From positions 992,001-1,056,000 of the forward strand of contig NZ_CP061298.1 of assembly GCF_018687595.1 (NCBI RefSeq): a DNA stretch of 64,000 nucleotides, written 5' to 3'. This document shows positions 38,589 to 49,742 of the stretch, one piece after another (position 1 is the first letter of the stretch; each line of letters starts with the position of its first letter). This stretch comes from Polynucleobacter paludilacus (GTDB lineage: Bacteria > Pseudomonadota > Gammaproteobacteria > Burkholderiales > Burkholderiaceae). Position numbers and translations under genes: made by a program. The notes below the pieces were generated by a model. That model ran no database searches, was not told the DNA's origin, and worked only from the letters and a program-made list of their open reading frames with translations.

Positions 38589-39092
38589 CTATTGCAAGGT
38601 ATCTTTGAATGCGGGTAACAACGGCATCGCCATTACCTCTATACCCTCATCTCGCAAAGCTTCAGCTTCATCTAGGGTGGTTTGACCACGAATGCTTCGC
38701 TCGGGAGACTCTTTGTAGTGAATTCTTCTAGCCTCTTCTGCAAATGCAGAACCCACATCCTCAGAGCGCCCCATCAGCTCACGCATGCCTTTCAGAAAAG
38801 CAGCTTGTACTTGGGCCTCCAACTGAGAGTGATCGCTGCCAGCTAAAGCAACGACATCGCCGCTAGGGCTAACTTGCTGCACTTGAGGCTGAGCTGTGTT
38901 GGCTAGCTCCATGCTCTGGCTTGAGCTTGATTTCGCAATATGTGGAGCAGATGGCATCCGAGTAATCTCGGTACTATCGCATAGAGGACACGCCAAGATA
39001 CCATTTGCTTGTTGGGAGAGGCAATCTTCCTCAGACGCAAACCAACCCTCAAAGCGATGATCTAAGGGGCAGGATAAATTGTAGACTTTCAT
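38589..39092 (-). CDS. DUF1178 family protein
   Basis: A 167-residue cytoplasmic protein of the DUF1178 family, unknown function. It begins MKVYNLSCPLDHRFEGWF and has a zinc-ribbon-like set of cysteines (Cys8, Cys24 and the CPLC pair at 35-38). The C-terminal part has the family-like EEARRIHYKESPERSIRG. It follows the NUDIX gene by 68 bp and may be at the end of the nuo transcript, an order I recall from other betaproteobacteria. Confidence 0.85.
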   Translation of the reverse strand: MKVYNLSCPLDHRFEGWFASEEDCLSQQANGILACPLCDSTEITRMPSAPHIAKSSSSQSMELANTAQPQVQQVSPSGDVVALAGSDHSQLEAQVQAAFLKGMRELMGRSEDVGSAFAEEARRIHYKESPERSIRGQTTLDEAEALRDEGIEVMAMPLLPAFKDTLQ

Positions 39093-39160
39093 AAAACCTA
39101 AATGGGGGCAAATATGCCAAATTCAATAGCCCCTATTTTATCGGGTTTATGCAGGGCTAG

Positions 39161-39763
39161 CTAAGAACCCAGGGCGCTGGGTTTAACGAGATTGCGGCGA
39201 TAGCGATCTAACCAATAAATCGCAATAGTGGTTTTGACGTCGGTAATGACACCCTGCTCTACCCAGGCCAAGATTTCATCCAAAGGCGCGGCGAAGACAT
39301 CCAGAAACTCTTCTTCATCTAAGCGACTCTTACCAGCTTGCAGGCCTTCGGCTAGATAGATATCGATAAACTCAGTGGAATATGAAATCACCGGATGAAT
39401 CCGGCGGATATAGCTCCACTTACTGGCAGAGTAACCTGTTTCTTCTTCAAGCTCTCTTTGTGCACAAACTAGAGGATCTTCATTGGGATCCAATTTACCT
39501 GCAGGAATTTCCATGCAGACTTTGGCTATGGGATAGCGATACTGGCGCTCCAGCAGTATGCGGCCATCATCGAGTATTGCCAAAATAGCAACCGCACCAG
39601 GATGCGTCAAATACTCGCGGACCGCCTCTTGGCCATCGGGCAAGCTAACCCGATCGCGCTTCATATTTAAGAAAATGCCGCCGTAGATATCTTCGCCCGA
39701 GATTCTCTCCTCACGAAGATGCTGATCACCTGGAGGTAAGTCGTGTAGGGATTTTTCGGTCAT
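39161..39763 (-). CDS. NUDIX hydrolase, ADP-ribose pyrophosphatase-like
   Basis: A 200-residue enzyme with a full Nudix box from GKLDPNEDPL through AQRELEEETGY, and preceding strands VAILAILDDGRILLERQYRYP typical of ADP-ribose pyrophosphatases. It probably hydrolyses ADP-ribose or related nucleoside diphosphates. ATG 39763 has AAGG seven bases upstream. It lies 18 bp after nuoN on the same strand, so it is likely in the nuo transcript, where it might deal with NADH-derived products; that link is inference. Confidence 0.88.
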   Translation of the reverse strand: MTEKSLHDLPPGDQHLREERISGEDIYGGIFLNMKRDRVSLPDGQEAVREYLTHPGAVAILAILDDGRILLERQYRYPIAKVCMEIPAGKLDPNEDPLVCAQRELEEETGYSASKWSYIRRIHPVISYSTEFIDIYLAEGLQAGKSRLDEEEFLDVFAAPLDEILAWVEQGVITDVKTTIAIYWLDRYRRNLVKPSALGS

Positions 39764-39781
39764 GGCCGGACCTTAAAGAGC

Positions 39782-41281
39782 TTAAGAGCCCAGCAAGGTG
39801 CGACGCATTGCGTCGAGGCAAGTCGCCATCAGGCCACCAGGGAAAATTCCCAAGACCAGCACCAGAATGCAATTGAGGCTCAAAAGACCTTTAGCAAAGG
39901 TGGATCCCGATATGGTGGTTTCATGCAAAGGCTCATCAAAATACATCACCTTCACAACACGCAAGTAGTAGAAAGCACCGATCAAGGAAGCAATCACCGC
40001 GATGATCGCGATAAAGGTATGTTGAGCATCTACTAAGGCCTCGAGGACGGATAGCTTTGCGGCAAAACCGACTGTTGGTGGAATACCGGCCAAGGAGAAC
40101 ATCATGACCAAACCAATAAAGGCAAACCAAGGGTGCTTCTTGTTGAGACCCTTTAAACCATCTAAAGTTTCGCAGTCATAGCCCTTGCGTGACAGTAGCA
40201 TTAATAAACCGAAGCTACCCAGCGTGGTTAAGACATAGGTAATAACGTAGTATGTCGATGCACTAAATGCGTGATCATCAAACACCGAAAGCATACCGAG
40301 CATCACAAAGCCCATTTGCGCAATAGCTGAGTAGGCCAACATCCGCTTCACATTGGTTTGGGCAATCGCCGTAACGTTACCAACCACCAGCGACAGAATA
40401 GATAAGAGTACTAGCATAGGCTGCCAGTCACCCAAAAGTGGCAACAAGGTATTCACTAGCAAGCGGAATAACAATCCAAAAGCAGCAATCTTCGGAGCAG
40501 CGGCAATCATTAAGGTCACCGCAGTTGGCGCACCTTGATACACATCCGGCACCCACATGTGGAATGGCACTACACCCAACTTAAAGGCTAAGCCAGCAAC
40601 AATAAATACCAAGCCAAATGCCATCACCAAATGATTTACACGGGGATCAGCCACTGTTCTGAAGATCTCAATGAGATCGAGTGAGCCAGTTACTCCATAG
40701 AGCATCGACATGCCGTAGAGCAAGAATCCGGAGGCCAAGGCCCCCAAGATGAAATACTTAATGGCAGCTTCAACACTCTTCTCACTGTTATGACGCATCG
40801 CTACCAAGGCATAGGTAGGGAGAGCCATCAACTCGAGACCCAAGTAGAGGGTCAGCAGATTCGAACCGGAAACCAAAACCAATTGACCCAACAAAGCCAA
40901 TAAGCTCAAAACAATAAAGTCAGGCCGGAATAGACCGCGATCCATCAGGTACTGCTTAGAGTAGATCAAGCTTACAAGTACTGCCCCGCAAGAACAGGCT
41001 TTCAAGAGATTGGAGAATGGATCAGACTGAAACAAGCCATTCATCGCCACCAGTGAGACATCACCGATGCGGCCAGCAAAGGCGATGACTAAGTAAGCCA
41101 GCAAAATAATCGTGAAGAAATAAACAAATCCCACCCCGCGTGGGGTGTGGAAGATATCTTGTTCTACTCCAGCCTGGGCGGGCTGACGCTCTCGAACATA
41201 AACACTGGCAACTAGAAGCGCACAGGTCACTACGAGTAGTACGAGTTCAGGCAGGATGGCGAAAAGGTCAAAGGCTTGCAT
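39782..41281 (-). CDS. nuoN: NADH-quinone oxidoreductase subunit N
   Basis: A 499-residue antiporter-like membrane subunit of complex I with about 14 helices. It contains the proton-channel region [32 protein letters not shown], with the conserved Glu in helix 5 and Lys in helix 7, and [15 protein letters not shown]. It is the last nuo gene and is followed by the NUDIX gene. Confidence 0.97.
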   Translation of the reverse strand: MQAFDLFAILPELVLLVVTCALLVASVYVRERQPAQAGVEQDIFHTPRGVGFVYFFTIILLAYLVIAFAGRIGDVSLVAMNGLFQSDPFSNLLKACSCGAVLVSLIYSKQYLMDRGLFRPDFIVLSLLALLGQLVLVSGSNLLTLYLGLELMALPTYALVAMRHNSEKSVEAAIKYFILGALASGFLLYGMSMLYGVTGSLDLIEIFRTVADPRVNHLVMAFGLVFIVAGLAFKLGVVPFHMWVPDVYQGAPTAVTLMIAAAPKIAAFGLLFRLLVNTLLPLLGDWQPMLVLLSILSLVVGNVTAIAQTNVKRMLAYSAIAQMGFVMLGMLSVFDDHAFSASTYYVITYVLTTLGSFGLLMLLSRKGYDCETLDGLKGLNKKHPWFAFIGLVMMFSLAGIPPTVGFAAKLSVLEALVDAQHTFIAIIAVIASLIGAFYYLRVVKVMYFDEPLHETTISGSTFAKGLLSLNCILVLVLGIFPGGLMATCLDAMRRTLLGS

Positions 41282-41291
41282 GTGCTTTTAC

Positions 41292-42758
41292 TCAGATTTT
41301 GCTAACAGCAACATGCTGCAGCAGATTAATCACAGCGGGATGAATGATGTCGGTAAAGGGCTTGGGATAGACACCCATACCCAGTACACAGATTGTCAAT
41401 ACAGCCATCATGAAATACTCGCGGGCATTGAGATCTTTAAGGTCCTCAACGTGCTTGTTGTGGATTGCACCGAAGAACACACGCTTAACCATCCAAAGAG
41501 AATATGCCGCACCCAGAATCAAAGCGGTGGCTGCCAAAATACCAATCAAGAAGTCGTAATCGACCGCCGCCAGAATTACCATGAACTCCCCCACGAAACC
41601 GGAAGTCGCTGGCAAGCCGCAATTGGCCATCGCCATCAATACAGCAAAAGCAGTAAAGGCTGGCATCTTGTGAACTACGCCACCGTAATCCGCAATTTGA
41701 CGGGTATGCATGCGGTCGTACAGTACACCAATGGAGAGGAACATCGCGCCGGATACGAAACCGTGCGAGATCATTTGAACAATACCGCCCTCTACGCCCA
41801 AGGGGCTGAAGAGGAAGAAGCCCAGAGTAACAAAGCCCATGTGGGCCACTGATGAATAGGCCACCAGTTTTTTCATATCCTTTTGAACCAGGGCTACGGT
41901 ACCAACATAGATCACCGCCACTAAAGACAGGAAGATCACAAAGGGGCCGAGATACTGACTGGCATCTGGGGCAATGGGTAATGAGAAACGTAAGAAACCA
42001 TAAGCACCCAGCTTTAACATGATCGCCGCCAAGACCACTGAACCACCAGTAGGCGCCTCAACGTGTACATCAGGCAGCCAGGTATGCAGTGGCCACATTG
42101 GTACTTTCACAGCAAAAGCCATGAAGAAGGCAAAGAAAATCAGAACTTGCTCAACAATATCCAATGGTGCTTTTTGCCAAGTCAAAATATCAAAGGTATT
42201 GGTTGCGTTATACAGGTACAGCATCGCGATCAAGGTCAATAAAGAACCGAGCAAGGTGTACAAGAAGAACTTGAACGCTGCGTAGATTCGGTTTTGACCA
42301 CCCCACACACCAATGATGATGTACATCGGAATCAGGGTCGCTTCAAAGAAAACATAGAAGAGCAAAGCATCAAGCGCAGCAAAAACCCCGATCATTAATC
42401 CAGAGAGGATCAGGAATGACGCCATGTACTGCGAGACCTTCTTATCAATCACTTCCCAAGCAGCAATCACAACAAAGATATTGATGAAAGCGGTCAGAAC
42501 AATGAACCAAACGGAAATGCCATCAACTCCTAAGTGGTAGTTAATGTCATAACGGGGAATCCAAGAAACATTCTCGACAAACTGCATGCCTGCATTGGCA
42601 ATATCAAATTGCAAAATTAGCGGCAGAGTTGCAATGAAACCAATGATGGATCCGATCAGGGCAAGCCAACGCACACCCGCGCTGGGATGCTCAGACCCAT
42701 AGAACAAAATAATGAGTCCAAAGAAAATCGGAATCCAGATGGCAAATGAAAGAATCAT
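41292..42758 (-). CDS. nuoM: NADH-quinone oxidoreductase subunit M
   Basis: A 488-residue antiporter-like proton-pumping subunit of complex I. Typical pieces are the YHLGVDGISVWFIVLTAF loop, FFEATLIPMYIIIGVWGG (helix-5 Glu), the PLHTWLPDVHVEAPTGGSV stretch and KKLVAYSSVAHMGF. Located between nuoL (24 bp upstream) and nuoN (10 bp downstream). Confidence 0.97.
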   Translation of the reverse strand: MILSFAIWIPIFFGLIILFYGSEHPSAGVRWLALIGSIIGFIATLPLILQFDIANAGMQFVENVSWIPRYDINYHLGVDGISVWFIVLTAFINIFVVIAAWEVIDKKVSQYMASFLILSGLMIGVFAALDALLFYVFFEATLIPMYIIIGVWGGQNRIYAAFKFFLYTLLGSLLTLIAMLYLYNATNTFDILTWQKAPLDIVEQVLIFFAFFMAFAVKVPMWPLHTWLPDVHVEAPTGGSVVLAAIMLKLGAYGFLRFSLPIAPDASQYLGPFVIFLSLVAVIYVGTVALVQKDMKKLVAYSSVAHMGFVTLGFFLFSPLGVEGGIVQMISHGFVSGAMFLSIGVLYDRMHTRQIADYGGVVHKMPAFTAFAVLMAMANCGLPATSGFVGEFMVILAAVDYDFLIGILAATALILGAAYSLWMVKRVFFGAIHNKHVEDLKDLNAREYFMMAVLTICVLGMGVYPKPFTDIIHPAVINLLQHVAVSKI

Positions 42759-42782
42759 GATGGCTACTTAAGTAACAAAGGC

Positions 42783-44837
42783 CTAGCGAACAAAAGGCAG
42801 GTAAGCGTACAAAACCCAAGCGAGCAATACCGCTAAGCCTGCAATCATTGCAAAAGCGTAGTGATAGAGATAACCGGATTGCAAATGGCGAATCACACCG
42901 GCAAAGCGCCCAACAGCATGCGCACTGCCATTAACCAAGAAACCGTCGATGATCTTTTGATCACCGCGATGCCACAAGATACCGCCAATCCACAACAAAC
43001 CTTTAGCAAAGAAGGCTTGGTTAAAAGCATCGAGGTAGTACTTATTGTCGAGCAGTAACTTGATGGGTGCCAAGGCCTGAGCGAATTTTTCAGGAAGTTT
43101 GGTTGCCCATAAATATCCAATCGCAGCAGAAAGCACTCCCAACGCAACCAATAAGAGCACCGGGGACGTAAAGGCATGCAAGGCCATGGCGATTGGGCCA
43201 TGAAACTCTTCAGCCAATTCCATCATCGCTGGGTGCTTGCTGATATCGACAAAAATAGAGTCGCCGAAGAAAGTTCCGAACAGCATTGGCTCAATGGTAT
43301 AGAAGCCAATAATGACTGAAGGTATCGCCAACAGAATCAATGGCAGCGTCACAACCAGAGGGGACTCATGGGGTTTTTCACCAGGGGCAAGACCATGGTG
43401 AGCGTGATCATCACCCTCTTCTGCATGATGGTGATCCTGTACATGTGAATCGTGATAGCCCCAACGCGCCTTGCCGTGGAAGACATAGAAGTAGAGACGG
43501 AAAGAATATAAGGCAGTAACAAACACACTCGCCATTACTGCAAAGTAGGCAAAGCCAGAACCGGGAATGTGGCTCGCCGCTACCGCTTCAATGATGGAAT
43601 CTTTTGAATAGAAGCCAGAAAAGAATGGAGTACCAATCAATGCCAGATTACCCAAGAGCATCATTAAGCAAGTGATTGGCATGTACTTCCAAAGGCCGCC
43701 CATCTTGCGCATATCTTGCTCATGGTGCATACCCAAAATCACGCTACCAGCGGCAAGGAATAACAATGCCTTAAAGAAGGCGTGGGTCATCAAATGAAAA
43801 ATGGCTACTGGATAAGCAGAAACACCCAATGCTACGGTCATGTAGCCCAGCTGCGACAACGTGGAATACGCCACCACCCGCTTGATATCGTTCTGGACAA
43901 TACCCAGAAAGCCCATGAATAGTGCTGTAATCGAACCAATAACCAAGATGAAGCTCAAAGCTGTATCAGACAGCTCAAAGAGTGGCGACATCCGCGCCAC
44001 CATAAAGATGCCCGCAGTAACCATCGTTGCGGCATGAATCAATGCAGAAATTGGAGTTGGACCTTCCATGGAGTCTGGCAGCCAAACATGCAATGGAAAC
44101 TGGGCTGATTTACCCATCGCACCAATAAACAAGCAAATACAAGCAACCGTCACTAAGTTCCAGCCAGTACCAGGCAAGGTTTGTGCTGCTAAAGCACTGT
44201 TTTGAGCAAAGATCACGTCGTACTGCATCGATCCTGTACTGGCCAATAACAAACCGATGCCAAGAATGAAGCCAAAGTCGCCAACGCGGTTAACCAAAAA
44301 GGCCTTCATATTGGCAAACACTGCTGATTGACGCTCAAAATAGAAACCGATCAAGAGGTAGGACACTACGCCCACTGCTTCCCAACCAAAGAAGAGTTGC
44401 AAGAGGTTATTACTCATGACCAGCATCAGCATGGCAAAGGTGAATAAGGAGATGTAAGAGAAGAAACGGTTATAGCCCTCTTCTCCAGCCATATAGCCAA
44501 TGGTGTAGATGTGAACCATCAAAGATACAAATGTCACGACACACATCATGGTGGCAGTTAATGGATCGATTAAGAAACCAATATCGAGATTGAGCTCACC
44601 CAATTGCATCCAGTGATAAACGGTGCCATTGAAGTAGAAACCATCCATCACCTGCACTAAGACAAAGCAAGATAAAACAAAGGCAATCATCACACCCAAG
44701 ATGGTGGCAAACTGACAGGCCCCGTGACCAATCCGATCACCGCCCAATTTAGTACCGAAGAATCCAGCGATGACAGAACCAATCAGTGGAGCTAATGGCA
44801 CGGCACAGAGAACGGGAAGAGTTAAGGTGAATTGCAT
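42783..44837 (-). CDS. nuoL: NADH-quinone oxidoreductase subunit L
   Basis: A 684-residue membrane subunit, the distal proton channel of complex I, with the long lateral helix at the C-terminus. Motifs: FFGWEAVGVVSYLLIGFYFER, FPLHVWLPDSMEGPTPISALIHAATMV and the KRVVAYSTLSQLGYM segment. A loop of about 30 residues (around 460-490) is very rich in His, Asp and Glu (VQDHHHAEEGDDHAHH), which the E. coli protein does not have as I remember it. It begins two bases before nuoK's stop region and follows nuoK directly. Confidence 0.97.
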   Translation of the reverse strand: MQFTLTLPVLCAVPLAPLIGSVIAGFFGTKLGGDRIGHGACQFATILGVMIAFVLSCFVLVQVMDGFYFNGTVYHWMQLGELNLDIGFLIDPLTATMMCVVTFVSLMVHIYTIGYMAGEEGYNRFFSYISLFTFAMLMLVMSNNLLQLFFGWEAVGVVSYLLIGFYFERQSAVFANMKAFLVNRVGDFGFILGIGLLLASTGSMQYDVIFAQNSALAAQTLPGTGWNLVTVACICLFIGAMGKSAQFPLHVWLPDSMEGPTPISALIHAATMVTAGIFMVARMSPLFELSDTALSFILVIGSITALFMGFLGIVQNDIKRVVAYSTLSQLGYMTVALGVSAYPVAIFHLMTHAFFKALLFLAAGSVILGMHHEQDMRKMGGLWKYMPITCLMMLLGNLALIGTPFFSGFYSKDSIIEAVAASHIPGSGFAYFAVMASVFVTALYSFRLYFYVFHGKARWGYHDSHVQDHHHAEEGDDHAHHGLAPGEKPHESPLVVTLPLILLAIPSVIIGFYTIEPMLFGTFFGDSIFVDISKHPAMMELAEEFHGPIAMALHAFTSPVLLLVALGVLSAAIGYLWATKLPEKFAQALAPIKLLLDNKYYLDAFNQAFFAKGLLWIGGILWHRGDQKIIDGFLVNGSAHAVGRFAGVIRHLQSGYLYHYAFAMIAGLAVLLAWVLYAYLPFVR

Positions 44838-44839
44838 GG

Positions 44840-45148
44840 CTAGCCTTTTAGGTGGTCAAGGTCTTCGGCATTAATCGTATCTACCTTACGGAAGAGTACA
44901 ACCAAGATTGCCAAACCAATCGCTGCTTCAGCAGCGGCCACGGTCAGAATGAAAAATACAAATACTTGACCTGCCATATCACCCAAGTAATGGGAGAAGG
45001 CAACAAAGTTCAAATTGACTGAGAGCAGCATGAGTTCGATCGCCATCAATAGCACAATCACGTTCTTGCGATTGAGGAAAATACCAATCACGCTCGTCGC
45101 AAACAAAATTGCGCTCAGCACAAGATAGTGAGCCAGGGTTACAGTCAT
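44840..45148 (-). CDS. nuoK: NADH-quinone oxidoreductase subunit K
   Basis: A 102-residue membrane subunit (MrpC-like) with three helices. The conserved glutamates in the membrane are visible in [19 protein letters not shown] and [13 protein letters not shown]. The ATG overlaps the nuoJ stop by four bases, indicating coupled translation. Confidence 0.97.
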   Translation of the reverse strand: MTVTLAHYLVLSAILFATSVIGIFLNRKNVIVLLMAIELMLLSVNLNFVAFSHYLGDMAGQVFVFFILTVAAAEAAIGLAILVVLFRKVDTINAEDLDHLKG

Positions 45149-45792
45149 TTCTTTTCTCCCCGGGCATCTTGCTTCGCAGCCATATCGGTATCCATTTTGA
45201 CGATCCGCATCCGGTCTGAAGCTTTGACATTAATTTGCTCAGCTACGTTCTGGGCTTTCGCATCCTTACGATTACGCAAGGTCAATGCAACGGCAGCAAT
45301 GATAGCAACCAATAAAATAACGCCAGCGACTTCAAAGGCATAGACATAATCAACGAAGATCAACATACCCAGAGCCTTAGTATTGCTCATGGTAGATTCT
45401 TCCAGCATAGGCTGCACGGGAGAGCTAGTACCAATGAAGCTCCGAATCAAGACAATCGATAGCTCCAGCACAATCACTGCACCCATTAAGAATGCGACTG
45501 GCAAATACTTCTTAAAGTCACGACGAAGGTGCTCTAGATCGAGATCGAGCATCATCACTACGAACAGGAACAGCACCATTACCGCGCCTACATAAACCAA
45601 GATTAAAGCCAAACTGAGGAACTCCGCTTTGAGCAGCATCCACAAGCCTGAAGCGCAGAAAAAAGCCAGAACCAAAAACAAAGCAGCATGCACAGGGTTG
45701 CGGGCTGTAATGACTCGCAAAGCAGAGATAACTAATAGGCCCGCAAAGGCGTAAAAGAAGATCGAAAAGATGGTGGAGGGATCGAATGTCAT
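45145..45792 (-). CDS. nuoJ: NADH-quinone oxidoreductase subunit J
   Basis: A 215-residue membrane subunit with five helices. The family stretch [27 protein letters not shown] holds the pi-bulge helix region involved in coupling. The C-terminal 40 residues are hydrophilic and charged ([15 protein letters not shown] and on), a soluble tail. It overlaps nuoK by four bases. Confidence 0.96.
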   Translation of the reverse strand: MTFDPSTIFSIFFYAFAGLLVISALRVITARNPVHAALFLVLAFFCASGLWMLLKAEFLSLALILVYVGAVMVLFLFVVMMLDLDLEHLRRDFKKYLPVAFLMGAVIVLELSIVLIRSFIGTSSPVQPMLEESTMSNTKALGMLIFVDYVYAFEVAGVILLVAIIAAVALTLRNRKDAKAQNVAEQINVKASDRMRIVKMDTDMAAKQDARGEKK

Positions 45793-45812
45793 AGTCTTAT
45801 AGCTCGATTCGA

Positions 45813-46304
45813 TTAACGATAAGGTGCATCAACTGCACGGTTAGCTGCAATGTCTTTTTCATACTTATCACCGACTGCGAGCAACATGTCTTTTGTGAAA
45901 TACAGGTCGCCCCGCTTGTCACCAAAGTATTCAAAAATATTGGTCTCGACAATCGCATCTACTGGACAAGCTTCTTCACAAAAGCCACAGAAGATACATT
46001 TAGTTAGGTCAATGTCATAGCGGCTGGTTCGACGCGTACCGTCATCACGCTCAGCAGTTTCAATCGTAATGGCATAGGCAGGACAAACTGCTTCACATAA
46101 TTTACAACCAATGCAACGCTCTTCCCCATTCTCATAGCGACGCAGCGCATGCAAGCCGCGGAAGCGTGGAGACTGAGGTGTTTTCTCTTCTGGATACTGA
46201 ATCGTAATCTTGGGCTTAAACAGATAGCGACCAGTAATCGACATACCAGTCAAAATGTCTTTGAGCATCAAGCTATTGAGAAATTGGTTGATTTTCTTAA
46301 TCAT
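45813..46304 (-). CDS. nuoI: NADH-quinone oxidoreductase subunit I
   Basis: A 163-residue peripheral subunit carrying two 4Fe-4S clusters (N6a, N6b). Both ferredoxin motifs are complete: [12 protein letters not shown] and [12 protein letters not shown]. It passes electrons from NuoG towards NuoB. It lies ten bases after nuoH. Confidence 0.98.
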   Translation of the reverse strand: MIKKINQFLNSLMLKDILTGMSITGRYLFKPKITIQYPEEKTPQSPRFRGLHALRRYENGEERCIGCKLCEAVCPAYAITIETAERDDGTRRTSRYDIDLTKCIFCGFCEEACPVDAIVETNIFEYFGDKRGDLYFTKDMLLAVGDKYEKDIAANRAVDAPYR

Positions 46305-46313
46305 CGTCTTTAC

Positions 46314-47387
46314 CTATTTCCAAATATTCCATGGGGATACAACCCAAGCACCAATTACCATGACCCAGAATACAGAGATGGGAATAAAAATCTTCCAACC
46401 CAAACGCATGATCTGGTCATAACGGTAGCGAGGCAAAGTGGCACGCAACCAAATGACACAAGACAAAAGGAAGAAGGTCTTACCAAACAACCAGAAGAAG
46501 CCTGGTATGTCGCGCAAGATTGGTAAATCCACAATCGGCAACCAGCCACCTAAGAACATTGTCGATGCCAAGGCAGCGATCAATATCATATTGGCGTATT
46601 CAGCCAAGAAGAACATCGCAAAGGCCATGCCCGAGTACTCAACCATATGTCCTGCAACAATTTCTGACTCCCCTTCAACCACGTCAAATGGATGACGATT
46701 AGTCTCAGCCACGCCGGAAATAAAGTAGATCACAAACATTGGTAATAAAGGTAACCAGTTCCAGGAGAGGAAGTTCAGGCCTTTACTTGCGAAAAAACCA
46801 TGCATCTGGGATTCCACAATCGCACTCAGATTTAAAGAACCTGAAGTTAATAAGACTGTTACCAAGGCAAAACCCATCGCAATCTCATAGGAGATCATCT
46901 GAGCCGATGCACGCATCGCGCCAAGGAATGGATATTTTGAATTGGATGACCAGCCAGCCAATATGACGCCGTAGACACCGATGGAAGAGATCGCCATCAC
47001 ATAGAGCAAGCCAGCGTTGACGTCGGTCAAAACCATTTTTGCCTGGAAAGGAATCACAGCCCAAGCAGCAAAAGCCGGCATGATTACCATTACAGGAGCA
47101 ATGATGTAGAGCACCTTACTTGCTTGCGCAGGAGAAATAATCTCTTTCATCAAGAGCTTGAGCGCATCAGCAATCGGTTGCAACAAACCTAGGGGTCCGA
47201 CACGGTTGGGTCCAAGACGAATATGCATCCAACCAATCAGCTTTCTTTCCCATAAGGTTAGATAAGCAACCGCACCAAACATTGGCAGAACAATAATCAC
47301 AATCCGTACTAAAGCCCAAACTAATGGCCAGAGCGATCCCAATAGGGCTTCGCCTTGAGTGTTAATCAGATTTAAGAAATCAGTCAT
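46314..47387 (-). CDS. nuoH: NADH-quinone oxidoreductase subunit H
   Basis: A 357-residue membrane subunit with eight or nine helices that forms part of the quinone-binding chamber. Signatures are [31 protein letters not shown] (broken here as WERK, then RLGPNRVGP) and the Glu-rich loop [26 protein letters not shown]. It starts three bases after the nuoG stop. Confidence 0.98.
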   Translation of the reverse strand: MTDFLNLINTQGEALLGSLWPLVWALVRIVIIVLPMFGAVAYLTLWERKLIGWMHIRLGPNRVGPLGLLQPIADALKLLMKEIISPAQASKVLYIIAPVMVIMPAFAAWAVIPFQAKMVLTDVNAGLLYVMAISSIGVYGVILAGWSSNSKYPFLGAMRASAQMISYEIAMGFALVTVLLTSGSLNLSAIVESQMHGFFASKGLNFLSWNWLPLLPMFVIYFISGVAETNRHPFDVVEGESEIVAGHMVEYSGMAFAMFFLAEYANMILIAALASTMFLGGWLPIVDLPILRDIPGFFWLFGKTFFLLSCVIWLRATLPRYRYDQIMRLGWKIFIPISVFWVMVIGAWVVSPWNIWK

Positions 47388-47390
47388 CTC

Positions 47391-49709
47391 TTAGGCCTTG
47401 CTCAAAGTAATTGGGCCAAACATGGCGCCTAACCTAGCGCTAGCTTCTGTACCAGCAGAGATGCGCACTGCCCCTGCTGCTAAATTTGCTTCTAGCGTAA
47501 CAGGCAATTGTGTCGACAAATTGCCTTGAGTGATTAAAACAATATCACCCTCTTTAAGGCCGAGCTCATTCATTGCAGCCTGGTTCAGGCCAATTTGATT
47601 ACCCCGCTTTGCATCAGCAGTTCTTTGCAAGGCTGGGGCACGACGAACTATGGGATCCACCGAATAAATATTGACATCAGAGACGCGCTCAAAGCCGTTT
47701 GTGGGAGCAGCATTGCTATTTGATACAGCAGGTGTTCCAGTGAACTGATTGTTGAGTTTGCCAACAAAGCTCTCACCCAAAGCATCGCCCAACACTTCTT
47801 CAGGCATATTGAATAAAAAGCCATCCAAGCCAAGTAAGCTACCGAGCACGCGGAGCACCTTCCAGCCTGGGCGGGAATCACCCAAAGGTTTAACTGCTGG
47901 CTGAATGGTTTGCGCACTACCTTCTGCATTGATGAATGTGGCGACTGTTTCGGTGAAGGTGCTAATAGGCAGAATCACATCCGCAGCCTCTAACAAATCA
48001 GGGCTAGTGAATGATGTCAATGCAATCACCGTATTGGCTTTAGCTAAAGCAGCCTTCGCTTGTTCGGGATTAGGTAAATCACGAGTAGGCTCAAGGTTCA
48101 TCAGAATGACTGCACGGCGCTCACCAGACAATACGGAGTTCACACCAACGCCATTGGCATTAACCAAGCTTGCAGCAACGGCATTACCACCTACAGGTAA
48201 GAAGCCAAAAGTAGCCCCAGTTTGCTCAGCAATAAATTGCGCCAACACATGCAAATCACTTGCATGAGGATGAGTAATAGCAGCAGATCCCAGGAATACT
48301 GCGCCGGCCTGACCAGATAAGAGGCTATCCGCTATCGCTTGAGCCGCAGGAGAAATACTGCCAGACACTCCGGCTGGAGCTGAGGTGGATTTTGCTTTTG
48401 CAACCGCAGAGGCAACTTCACCAAGACCATTCACCCAAGCACTAGGCTTAGCAATCACGCTCCGTGGTGCATCAATCAGCCAATCGTCGCCGCCTGCATC
48501 GATGCGATGCAAGGCAAGGCCACGTTTAGCAGCAGCACGCAAACGCACTGCCATCAATGGCAAGTCTTTACGTAAATAACTGCCAATCACGAGCGCGCGA
48601 TCTAACTGATCAAGCTTGGCGATCGGCATACCGAGCCATGGTGCTTTAGCAGCGCCGTCAATATTGGATTGCAATAAACGGGATTCAATTTGATCTGAAC
48701 CGAGTCCACGCACAATCTTTTGCAGGAGATGCAATTCTTCCGTACTGCTGATTGGGTGCGCCAATGCAGCAATCGATTGTGGGCCATTTTCAGCTGCAAT
48801 CGTTTTGAGCGAGCGAGAAACGTAATCTAAGGCAGACTCCCAATCCGTCTCCAACCACTGACCGCCCTGCTTCACCATCGGCGATGTGACACGCTCTGCA
48901 CTGTTAATACCTTCGTAGGAGAAACGATCGCGGTCGCTAATCCAGCATTCATTGATTGCTTCGTTCTCTAAAGCAACGACCCGCATGACTTTGTTTGCTT
49001 TAGTTTGAATTGTTGTGTTGCTACCCAAACTATCATGTGGGCTCACAGAACGTTTGCGAGCCAATTCCCAAGTACGAGCAGCGTAGCGGAATGGCTTGCT
49101 GGTTAAAGCGCCGACTGGGCAAATATCAATCATATTGCCGGACAACTCTGAATCGACTGTCTGACCAACAAAGGTGGTGATTTCAGAATGCTCGCCACGG
49201 TTAATCATGCCCAACTCCATCACGCCGGCAATCTCTTGACCAAAGCGAACGCACCGGGTGCAATGAATGCAGCGGGACATTTCTTCCATTGAAATCAATG
49301 GACCGACATTCTTGTGAAACACCACGCGTTTTTCTTCTTCGTAACGCGAGTTTGACTTACCGTAGCCTACTGCCAAGTCTTGCAACTGGCACTCACCACC
49401 TTGATCGCAAATTGGGCAATCCAGAGGGTGATTAATCAGCAAGAACTCCATGACAGAGCGCTGCGCCTCTACTGCTTTAGCAGAGTGGGTAAAGACCTTC
49501 ATGCCCTGAGTAACCGGTGTGGCACAGGCGGGTAATGGCTTTGGGGCCTTTTCTACTTCAACCAGGCACATGCGGCAGTTAGCAGCAATCGAGAGCTTCT
49601 TGTGATAACAGAAATGTGGAACGTAAGTGCCTAATTTGTTCGCGGCGTGCATCACCATCGAACCCTGAGGAACTTCAACCGTCTTGCCGTCTAATTCGAT
49701 TTCTACCAT
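47391..49709 (-). CDS. nuoG: NADH-quinone oxidoreductase subunit G
   Basis: A 772-residue peripheral subunit with the N-terminal 2Fe-2S ferredoxin domain (FCYHKKLSIAANCRMCLVEV), then the His-Cys cluster segment HPLDCPICDQGGECQLQD, a CIHCTRCVRF 4Fe-4S site and a molybdopterin-oxidoreductase-like body without cofactor. It links NuoE/F to NuoI. The start was set at ATG 49709 (MVEIELDGK), the family N-terminus; a frame extending nine codons upstream begins with TTG and is unlikely. It overlaps no neighbour. Confidence 0.96.
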   Translation of the reverse strand: MVEIELDGKTVEVPQGSMVMHAANKLGTYVPHFCYHKKLSIAANCRMCLVEVEKAPKPLPACATPVTQGMKVFTHSAKAVEAQRSVMEFLLINHPLDCPICDQGGECQLQDLAVGYGKSNSRYEEEKRVVFHKNVGPLISMEEMSRCIHCTRCVRFGQEIAGVMELGMINRGEHSEITTFVGQTVDSELSGNMIDICPVGALTSKPFRYAARTWELARKRSVSPHDSLGSNTTIQTKANKVMRVVALENEAINECWISDRDRFSYEGINSAERVTSPMVKQGGQWLETDWESALDYVSRSLKTIAAENGPQSIAALAHPISSTEELHLLQKIVRGLGSDQIESRLLQSNIDGAAKAPWLGMPIAKLDQLDRALVIGSYLRKDLPLMAVRLRAAAKRGLALHRIDAGGDDWLIDAPRSVIAKPSAWVNGLGEVASAVAKAKSTSAPAGVSGSISPAAQAIADSLLSGQAGAVFLGSAAITHPHASDLHVLAQFIAEQTGATFGFLPVGGNAVAASLVNANGVGVNSVLSGERRAVILMNLEPTRDLPNPEQAKAALAKANTVIALTSFTSPDLLEAADVILPISTFTETVATFINAEGSAQTIQPAVKPLGDSRPGWKVLRVLGSLLGLDGFLFNMPEEVLGDALGESFVGKLNNQFTGTPAVSNSNAAPTNGFERVSDVNIYSVDPIVRRAPALQRTADAKRGNQIGLNQAAMNELGLKEGDIVLITQGNLSTQLPVTLEANLAAGAVRISAGTEASARLGAMFGPITLSKA

Positions 49710-49742
49710 GCTCACTTTAAGAAGTCCCGTACTCAATATCTT

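Noticed and set aside
41256-41852. 198-codon plus-strand reading frame opposite nuoM
   Set aside because: Lies fully antisense to a clearly conserved nuoM, has no family features or ribosome binding site, and its composition reflects the opposite strand.
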